From Acidimicrobiia bacterium (lineage in GTDB: Bacteria; Actinomycetota; Acidimicrobiia; IMCC26256; JAGNEX01), in contig JACJWE010000003.1 of assembly GCA_020637365.1 (NCBI GenBank), positions 1 through 64,000 on the forward strand: DNA of 64,000 bases, in the 5' to 3' direction. The notes beneath the pieces are model-generated. The model was not told the origin of the DNA. It saw only the letters and a list, made by a program, of their open reading frames with translations, and did not search any database. Position numbers and translations under genes: made by a program. Shown here piece after piece: positions 58,006-64,000 of this stretch (the first letter of the stretch is position 1; every line of letters begins with the position of its first letter).

Positions 58006-58098
58006 GGCCTTGAAAACCGACCAAGAACGGTCTACCTTCGCTGGCGGCACGCAAACGAATTCAAGGAGCACCCCCATGCACCGCCTTCCCCGCTTCCC
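58006..58098 (+). repeat. 93-base promoter/start cassette, second copy
   Basis: See 55450-55542. Promoter TTGAAA-N17-TACCTT, AAGGAG and the MHRLPRFP start. The similarity ends abruptly in codon 8, before the hydrophobic core of the signal peptide. Confidence 0.85.
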
Positions 58099-58655
58099 AC
58101 CACCAGCGAACCGGCCAACGACACAACTGCCGCCACTCCACTGACAACCGGGCGTGCATCGCATGTTGCGCCGCGATCAGGATCGCCGACCACGGTGTTC
58201 ATCCCAGACATCGAGCGAGGGAAACCATCTACGTGCCGCCCGCCGACATTCCCGATGAGATTGCCCAGTTAATCGGCCAGTGGGTTTGGACCTCATCAAA
58301 CGAAAGCGCCCTGACTGAAAATGGCGGGTCGTTGACCGTTTCGGTCCGACCAGCGCTCGTAGACGCCGATACTGGTGAGGTCATAAGGGACAGCCGCTTC
58401 CTCGTTGTCGTCGACGAACACGGTCCCCAATGCGGCGCGCACGAGGCGTGGTCCTTCACCGCGGCGGATGGTCGGATCAAGACGCTTCGCGTCCAGGCCA
58501 GGACCGGCGATCCTCGACCGGCCTGCGCCCAGCCAAACGCCGAAATCCTCGAGGTCGCAAGCTGCATCTCCAACGGTGGCTGCGGCTACCAGGTCGGTGG
58601 CGACAAGCTCACGATCGTGACGGGCCAGACAAACGTGGACTTCGTCCGAAAGTAG
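58076..58655 (+). CDS. NGGC/CGxxEAW-family protein with a chimeric start lacking a signal-peptide core, frameshifted
   Basis: ATG 58076 belongs to the copied cassette; the sequence then jumps to PPANRP and, in other frames, TTAATPLTTGRASHVAPRSG and DEIAQLIGQWVWTSSNESALTE. The domain (LTVSVRPALVDADTG, QCGAHEAWSFTAADG, PACAQPNAEILEVASCISNGGCGYQVGGDKLTI) matches the lipoprotein at 56456. The hydrophobic core of the cassette's original signal peptide is absent, so export is doubtful. At least two shifts. Its 3' end is the left border of the duplicated block. Confidence 0.62.
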
Positions 58656-58789
58656 CTCGGGATCGACTCCCCGACAGGACGCCTCAGGGTCTGCCGAGGG
58701 CCGTCAACGTGGTCGAGCAACCGAAAACGCGCATTTGTCGACGCGTTGTCGTGGCTGACACTTTCGATTCCCTCAAAGCGAACTCGCCC

Positions 58790-58818
58790 TTGTAGCCGCG
58801 GTCGACATCCGCTACCTT
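58790..58818 (+). promoter_or_regulatory. Promoter of protease copy 2
   Basis: TTGTAG (58790-58795), 17 bases, TACCTT (58813-58818), 33 bases to GTG 58852. Identical hexamers and spacing to copy 1 at 52609. Confidence 0.68.
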
Positions 58819-58851
58819 GCTCGGCAACACCCCTGCACCAAAGGTTTGACC

Positions 58852-60285
58852 GTGAAACAGCTCACCCAGAAGGTCCTCACAACCTCCGCCGCCAGCGCTC
58901 TTCTTCTGCCCGCCACTGCCGCTGGACAAGAGGCTCCCCCCCACAACAGGTCTAGAACCAGCGACCACATCTCCTGACCTTGCCCAAGGCGATACACCGG
59001 TGGACCCCGAAGGGGTCGAGGAACTCGCCAAAAAGTTTGACGTGTCGATCGAAACGATGACCGCCATCCTCGACCGGCAGGAAGAGGCCGAGATCCTCGC
59101 CGAAGAGACCAGCGCCACGCTCGGGAAAGCCAGCTGGGCTGGCGCATGGATTGACTACGACGACGGAGGAACGGTACACATCGCCGTCAAAGGGCGGGCC
59201 GCCGTCCAGCGTCTCAACGTTGGGAAGCCCCCAACTGGGTCAAAATCGACACCGTCGATCGAAGCCTTGAAGACCTCCTACGCACCGAAGAACAGCTCCG
59301 GACCAGCATCGGCCAGCAAATCCGCACACAGGTGCAGTCAGTCCCGCCACAAGAACGGGGCGCGTTCATCCAGGAAAATCGACTCGACGGCGACGGCCTC
59401 TGGCGGACAAAAATCGACATACCGTCAAACCAGGTTGTCGTCGTTCTAGAGAACGGCACTGTGCAAGCCGAAATCGCGGCCGCCGCCCTGTCAGGGCCGA
59501 AAGCTCTTCCCGAAGCTGCTGGCGGCAAAGCAGCCCGCCTCGAATTTTTCGACACCGAAGAGTTGGCGCGCCGTCCAACCCCAATGGCGCTGTGCCAACA
59601 AGCAACCTCGAACGATTGCATCCCACTACGCGGAGCCATAGAAACCAATTACGAGTGCACCCTAGGCTTTGCCATCACCCTCGCCGACGGCAGTCCAGGA
59701 ATTCTCAGCGCTGGACACTGCAACCGGGGCGTATGGCATCACAATGATGTCCGGATCAGCTTTACGGCTGCTTCTATCGTTAACCAAGGGCTCGGTGTCG
59801 ACGCCGCAGCAATAAGAATCGAGGATAACGCCCTTTGGAAGGTCAAACCGATGGTCCGGCGCTGGGGAAAAACAGCCGTGATCAACGGAGAAACCTACAC
59901 CGACTCGCTCCCCATCACTCGACAGATCAATACACCTGGCGATTCACTCATTGGAGCACTGGTATGTCACGGCGGTCTAGGGATGGAGCGCCACCTGAAC
60001 TGGATCTGGCCCACTTGTGGGAGGGTCACCGAGATCTTCGTTCATGACGGCGACTGGAAAGACAACGCGCGGAATTTGTATGGAGCCGCCGAAATGCTGG
60101 CTTGCAAAGGAGATAGCGGCGACGCCGTCTACTCAAGGGATACTCAAAGAGCATACGGAATCGTGCAAGGTGGCCAAGTGCCCATCGGAGGTGTCTGTAC
60201 ACCTCCAACGAACCCCGTGACATATTTCAGCTGGATCAATAAAGTTGAAGATTCCCTTGATGTCGAAGTGATGTTTGCGCCGTGA
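58852..60285 (+). CDS. Secreted chymotrypsin-like (S1) serine protease, copy 2, frameshifted in the prodomain
   Basis: GTG 58852 after AAAGG. Signal peptide KQLTQKVLTTSAASALLLP, then two shifts (~58945 and ~59230) through the prodomain (DPEGVEELAKKFDVSIETM, ASWAGAWIDYDDGGTVHIAV). The catalytic domain is unbroken from 59332: DCIPLRGAIETNYECTLGF, ILSAGHCN (His codon 59716), LGVDAAAIRI (Asp 59800) and CKGDSGDAVYS (Ser 60115; the last Gly of GDSGG is Asp). It ends WINKVEDSLDVEVMFAP. Resembles streptogrisin/alpha-lytic precursors, in which the prodomain folds the protease. The stop overlaps the lipoprotein start (GTGA). Confidence 0.85.
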
Positions 60286-60710
60286 GTCATAGATCCGGCT
60301 TACGGGTATTGCTGATGCTCTTGCTCTTTCCCTTGGCCGCGTGCACAAAGACCCAGGAAACGGACACTCCACAAGCGGGAACGGAAAAGCTATTGACACA
60401 GGCCCTAGATGGACAGGAAATCGAAACTTCCGTCGACGTTCTCCCCAGCGGAGAAGTTAGGGTCTGCCTAACGACATATCACTTGCTGAGAATTGACGGG
60501 CCCTGTAACCCCACAACGCAGGAGGAGTACCCGCTGCTCGGCGGGCCGAAGGTGGAAGAACTGGCTTCGGCAATTCCCATCGGTGGGTGGGTTCGCCTCA
60601 CGCTTAGCCGCGCCGCTGGCGGGTGGATCCTAGATCAGTGGGAAGTTATTCGTGACGACTGCGACGATGATCTCGTCCGCAAGTTCAAAGGGGCTGACCG
60701 TTGCGACTAG
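60282..60710 (+). CDS. Small lipoprotein paired with the protease, copy 2
   Basis: GTG 60282 overlaps the protease stop. Lipobox LAAC (~18-21), then EKLLTQALDGQEIETSVDVLPSGE, VRVCLTTYHLL, LLGGPKVEELASAIPIGGWVRL, GWILDQWEVIRDDC. Same Cys spacing and layout as copy 1 but clearly diverged, in contrast to the nearly unchanged GNAT: the exported partner evolves faster. Overlaps the GNAT start by ten bases. Confidence 0.75.
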   Translation: MSHRSGLRVLLMLLLFPLAACTKTQETDTPQAGTEKLLTQALDGQEIETSVDVLPSGEVRVCLTTYHLLRIDGPCNPTTQEEYPLLGGPKVEELASAIPIGGWVRLTLSRAAGGWILDQWEVIRDDCDDDLVRKFKGADRCD

Positions 60711-61519
60711 ATGCTCCCGCCAGTTACCGACTAGCCACCGGAACCGGAGATCCCCCGCAAAACCCACTCGTATCAAACCTGGTCGACGAGGCCAAAGCCG
60801 CACTAGAGCATGCTCATGGCGATACGGTCCGCGAGGCGCTGGGCGATGCCGGGGTGGCAGCGTTGTTCGCAGCGGTGGCGGCCGAATGGGGCGACGATTG
60901 TCTCCAATACCTGTCGTCCCAGCTGACGGCAGCTGAGGCCGTCGACCTGCTGGATCGTTTCCAACGCAATCGCGTCCGTGCACAAACTACCGTTGGCCGG
61001 GTTTCATTAGCTCCCCTTGAAGAGCAGGCATATCGCGCGTTGTATCGCGCATCGCTAGACCCTCGAAGCAGCTTCCGTTGGCGATATCGAGGGACAACGC
61101 CCGAGTTCAGCTACTTCGTACAGTCACTCTTTGCCGGGACGAAGGCTCAATACTTGGTGCAAGGCCGGGATAGTCACACCTATGGCTTGGTTGCGGCCTA
61201 TTCCGACCAGGCAGACCTGGGCCACTGCTACATCGGATTTTTGCGCTGTTCAGATCGCAAACCCCAAGGCGAGATGCATGAAGGCATGTTTCTCTTCATC
61301 GACTACCTGTTCAACTCAACCTCGTACCGCAAACTATATGTCGAGATTCCGCAGTACAACGAAGACGAAATCGGACTCACCCAACTGGGACCATTCGTCA
61401 TCGAAGGTTGCCTGAAAGAACACGATTTCCACGGGGGCAAGCTCTTCGACCGCTTGATTCTCGCCTTATACCGAGAATCATGGGACAGCTGGGCGGAGCC
61501 TTATCGAGCAATACTGTAA
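60701..61519 (+). CDS. GNAT-family N-acetyltransferase, copy 2
   Basis: Start TTG 60701 overlaps the lipoprotein; later in-frame starts are possible. From ~60770 (LVDEAKAALEHAHGDTVREALG) the protein is nearly identical to 54426-55178, including the GNAT core (YLVQGRDSHTYGLVAAYSDQ, EGMFLFIDYLFNSTSYRKLY, EHDFHGGKLFDRLILALYRES). Cytosolic. Gene overlaps indicate one transcript for protease, lipoprotein and GNAT. Substrate unknown. Confidence 0.8.
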   Translation: MRLDAPASYRLATGTGDPPQNPLVSNLVDEAKAALEHAHGDTVREALGDAGVAALFAAVAAEWGDDCLQYLSSQLTAAEAVDLLDRFQRNRVRAQTTVGRVSLAPLEEQAYRALYRASLDPRSSFRWRYRGTTPEFSYFVQSLFAGTKAQYLVQGRDSHTYGLVAAYSDQADLGHCYIGFLRCSDRKPQGEMHEGMFLFIDYLFNSTSYRKLYVEIPQYNEDEIGLTQLGPFVIEGCLKEHDFHGGKLFDRLILALYRESWDSWAEPYRAIL

Positions 61520-61561
61520 CTAACCACGTCACGAGCGAGCACACAACGTACCAAAGAGAAA

Positions 61562-61594
61562 CGCCGGGCGGAAGCGAACAGCTTCAACCCGGCG
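61562..61594. terminator. Bidirectional hairpin between GNAT copy 2 and echA
   Basis: cgccggg / cccggcg arms (61562-61568, 61588-61594) with inner ggaagc/gcttc pairing, between two convergent genes. T-rich sequence follows on the plus strand. Confidence 0.6.
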
Positions 61595-61644
61595 CTTCTA
61601 TTCGTATTTCCTAACCGCTCCCTGCAGGGAGGGCGAATCTGGCT

Positions 61645-62397
61645 ACTTGCCTTGCCAGTTGGGGCGCGCTTTTCAGCGAATGAGCGGGGGCCTTCTTTTC
61701 GCGTCTTCAGAGAAGAACACCTTACCCATCTGAGGACCCTGAAACTTCCAGAACTCCTCTTCGGTACGACCCTGCGACTCACGCAAAATATAGGCAGAAG
61801 CAGCCAACGCCAACGGAGCATTCTTCGCAACACGCTCCGCCAACACCAACGCCTCATCCACCGCCGAACCAGGCTCAGCCAACTTGTCGACCAAACCAAT
61901 CCGATTCGCCTCAACAGCACCGATCGGCTCCGCCGTCAACGCCATCTCCATCGCCACCCCATAAGGCACCCGGCGAGGCAAACGCAGCAACGCACCAGCA
62001 GCAGCAAACAAACCAACACCAGCCTCAGGGATACCCAAGTTGGCGGTATTCGGCGCGACGATCAGGTCACACGTCAACGCCAACTCCAGGCCGCCAGCCA
62101 TCGCGAACCCTTCAATGGCGCAGATCAACGGCTTGGTAAACCCAGTCCGCTCAATCACCTGCTGGAACCCTTGAGGCGGCCCCTCACCAAGAACGCCTTC
62201 AAGTCCATACCCGAACAGAAACCCGCGCCAGCGCCAGTCAAAATCCCGACCGACAGACCAGGGTCCTCTTCAAGCTGAGTCAACGCAGCGGTCAAACCCT
62301 GAGCAAGCCCAGTGTTAATCGCGTTACGAGCATCAGGACGGTTGAGGGTGATCACCAACACCCGACCCTTCGTTTCTACAAGAACTTCATCAGCCAT
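61645..62397 (-). CDS. Enoyl-CoA hydratase/isomerase (crotonase family), frameshifted
   Basis: Hydrates 2-enoyl-CoA in fatty-acid beta-oxidation. ATG 62397 after GGGGAG: VLVETKGRVLVITLNRPDARNA, GILTGAGAGFCSGMDLKAF (first oxyanion-hole strand). After a shift near 62175: KPLICAIEGFAMAGGLELALTCDLIVA (second oxyanion Gly), NLGIPEAGVGLFAAAGALLRLPR, then YILRESQGRTEEEFW. Near the end an extra A (~61716) and a missing C (~61660) hide the usual DAKEGPRSFAEKRAPNWQGK end; the stop is then 61645. Fifteen bases after the SDR gene. Confidence 0.88.
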
Positions 62398-62412
62398 GAT
62401 CGCTCCCCTACA

Positions 62413-63184
62413 TCACTTAGGTGGCATACGAATGCCGCCGTCGACGCGAATCGTCTCGGCATTCATGTACGAGTTGGTGATCAACTCAAGCGCCAACGTG
62501 GCGAACTCTTCAGCCTGCCCAAGACGACGAGGGAACAACACGCTCTCACCCAACTTGCGCCTTGAACGCCTCCGACGCCTCACCCTGACCGTAGATCGGC
62601 GTGTCGATCAGACCCGGGGCGATGCAGTTGACGCGAATACCCACCGCTGCGAGGTCACGAGCGACCGGCAACGTCATACCGACGACGCCGCCCTTGGAGG
62701 ACGAGTACGCCGCCTGGCCGATCTGACCATCGAACGCCGCAACCGACGCCGTGTTGACGATGGCACCACGCTCATTGTCGTTCTGCGGGTCGACCTTGGA
62801 CATCGCGGAAGCAGCCAAGCGGATCACGTTGAACGTGCCGATGAGGTTGATGCGGATCACCGTCTCGTACATGTCGAGGTCAAACGGGCTGCCGTCACGG
62901 TTGATCGTGCGACCGGCCCAGCCGATACCCGCACAGTTGACGACCGCACGCAGCGGGCCCATTTCGGATGCGGCGTCCACCGCAGCCTGGACCTGCTCGG
63001 CGTTGGACACGTCGGCCTTGACCATTGCGCCGTTGATCTCTTTGGCGACTTCTTCGCCCTTTTGCTCGTTCATGTCGATGAGCACGACTTTGGCACCCTT
63101 GCCAGCCAGCAGGCGTGCGGTGGCGGCACCCAGACCGGATGCACCACCGGTCACGATCGCTGATGCTCCATTTACGTCAAGCAT
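62413..63184 (-). CDS. SDR-family 3-hydroxyacyl-CoA dehydrogenase-like protein, one frameshift
   Basis: ATG 63184 after AAAGGATCAG. NAD-binding TGGASGLG (12-19), VLIDMNEQ (acidic after beta-2, NAD preference), NCAG, IVNTASVAAFDGQ, catalytic YSSSK, IRVNCIAPGLIDTPI. A shift at ~62548 leads to LGESVLFPRRLGQAEEFATLA, ITNSYMNAETIRVDGGIRMPPK and a stop at 62413. Closest in pattern to type II (HSD17B10-like) 3-hydroxyacyl-CoA dehydrogenases, which fits the operon with hydratase and thiolase. Confidence 0.85.
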
Positions 63185-63211
63185 TTCTGATCCTTTGATA
63201 AGTGCTGGAGG

Positions 63212-63231
63212 GCCGGTACGCCGTCACCGGC
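63212..63231 (-). other. Intercistronic hairpin between thiolase and SDR genes
   Basis: gccggt / accggc arms with an eight-base loop, no T run. More likely a processing or stability element than a terminator, because the genes form one pathway. Confidence 0.35.
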
Positions 63232-63272
63232 GACCGACCCCCACAGAAACAATTCGGTCGAAGAGCTCGGGT

Positions 63273-64000
63273 CTAGCCGAGGCGCTCGATGATGGTGCCG
63301 TTGGCGAGACCGCCACCCTCACACATCGTCTGGAGGCCATAACGGCCACCGGTGCGCTCAAGTTCGCACAACAATGTCGCCATCAGCTTGGTGCCCGAAG
63401 CGCCGAGGGGGTGACCCAGCGCGATTGCCCCACCGTTAACGTTGACCTTGTCCATGTTTGGCTTGAGTTCCTTTTCCCAAGCAAGCACAACCGGGGCGAA
63501 GGCTTCGTTGACTTCGAACAGGTCGATGTCGTCGACGGTCATACCCGCACGCTCAAGTACCTTCTGCGTGGCCGGGATCGGGCCGGTCAACATCGTGACC
63601 GGGTCCACACCGACGACCGAAAATGCGTGGAAACGAGCGCGAGGGGTCAAGCCCAGTTCTTTTGCCTTGGACTCGCTCATGATGAGAACGGCCGAGGCAC
63701 CATCGCTGATCTGGGATGACGTACCGGCGGTGACCACACCGTTCTCGTCGAACGCTGGCTTCAAGTTGCCGAGCGTTTCCACCGTCGTGCCACGGCGGAT
63801 ACCCTCGTCGGTGTCGAAAATGCGCTCCGTGCCGTCCTCGTCGGTGACGGGAACAGCGATGATTTCACGGTCGAAACGACCTTCGTCGACGGCGCGAGCG
63901 GCGAGTTCTTGCGAACGCGCACCAAAGGTGTCGAGGTCTTCACGAGTGAGGTCCCACTGCTTGGCGATCATCTCAGCACTAATGCCCTGGGACACCAGAC
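63273..64000 (-). CDS. Acetyl-CoA acetyltransferase / 3-ketoacyl-CoA thiolase, 5' part outside window
   Basis: C-terminal two-thirds of a thiolase: LTREDLDTFGARSQELAARA, VVTAGTSSQISDGASAVLIM, IDLFEVNEAFAPV (NEAF), NVNGGAIALGHPLGASG (catalytic His) and TMCEGGGLANGTIIERLG (second Cys). The first catalytic Cys would be upstream of the window. Cleaves 3-ketoacyl-CoA in the last beta-oxidation step. First gene of the visible operon; the frame is open at base 64000. Confidence 0.92.
   Translation of the reverse strand, partial: LVSQGISAEMIAKQWDLTREDLDTFGARSQELAARAVDEGRFDREIIAVPVTDEDGTERIFDTDEGIRRGTTVETLGNLKPAFDENGVVTAGTSSQISDGASAVLIMSESKAKELGLTPRARFHAFSVVGVDPVTMLTGPIPATQKVLERAGMTVDDIDLFEVNEAFAPVVLAWEKELKPNMDKVNVNGGAIALGHPLGASGTKLMATLLCELERTGGRYGLQTMCEGGGLANGTIIERLG

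Larger units (their letters stand above)
58565..61730 (+). repeat. Segmental duplication, right copy (matches about 52375-55400)
   Basis: Same gene order as the left copy, better preserved: protease with full catalytic triad, lipoprotein, GNAT, hairpin, then the 3' part of the complete echA gene. This copy is in the original context, since echA is whole here. Confidence 0.85.

Overview
The window is high-GC DNA with actinobacterial gene content: FHA / RodA-FtsW / class B PBP genes in a row, a PknD-type receptor kinase, many VapBC modules, and leaderless-looking promoters. The best guess is Actinomycetota, possibly Acidimicrobiia; this is inference from gene content, not a proven placement. 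Many otherwise convincing proteins are split by single-base shifts. Where the joint can be read, the lost base usually lies in a G or C run, which suggests homopolymer undercalling in a long-read assembly. Broken genes are therefore given as whole spans, with the breaks stated.

Region 1 (1-31.4 kb) is an envelope and phospho-signalling island. It starts with a GH3 (NagZ-like) hydrolase, an FHA protein, an FtsW/RodA polymerase and a penicillin-binding transpeptidase. Next come a minus-strand group (single-pass membrane protein, internally membrane-anchored WD40 propeller, coiled-coil two-TM protein) and a PknD-like kinase with a very long disordered linker, one TM and an NHL propeller. A second, YegI-like kinase with a C-terminal TM and a multi-TM PP2C phosphatase lie opposite a vWA protein, which together match the YegI/YegK/YegL (TerY-P) triad. 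The triad is followed by two related TolA-like coiled-coil genes, a Gly/Tyr/Pro-repeat membrane protein, a second Tat-like anchored WD40 propeller, two DUF4190 proteins and further Pro-rich membrane proteins. Kinases, phosphatase, FHA, vWA, three propellers and disordered cytoplasmic tails point to one membrane-spanning signalling machine next to cell-wall genes.

Region 2 (31.5-52.4 kb) is an accessory island dense in toxin-antitoxin modules: MazEF, Phd/RelE with a nonsense codon, about seven VapBC or Phd-VapC pairs, an orphan DUF1778 antitoxin, and remnants of Doc and VapC. Most intact antitoxin genes, and the P450 gene, have a TAnnnT hexamer 6-7 bases before ATG, as expected for leaderless transcripts, often overlapped by an inverted repeat. 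Between the modules lie a cytochrome P450, a fatty-acid desaturase, a VOC protein, DUF2238 and DUF998 membrane proteins, lipoproteins, a TerB-BRCT fragment, and an IS3-family element with broken genes on both flanks.

Region 3 (52.4-61.7 kb) carries secreted chymotrypsin-like proteases, lipoproteins and GNAT acetyltransferases. A block of about 3 kb (3' end of a Cys-rich gene, protease, lipoprotein, GNAT, 3' end of echA) is present twice; the left copy is partly decayed and the right copy abuts the real echA. Four genes share a TTGnnn-N17-TACCTT promoter, and one 93-base promoter/RBS/start cassette has been copied to a second gene. Region 4 (61.6-64 kb) is a minus-strand fatty-acid beta-oxidation operon: thiolase (cut by the window end), SDR dehydrogenase and enoyl-CoA hydratase.
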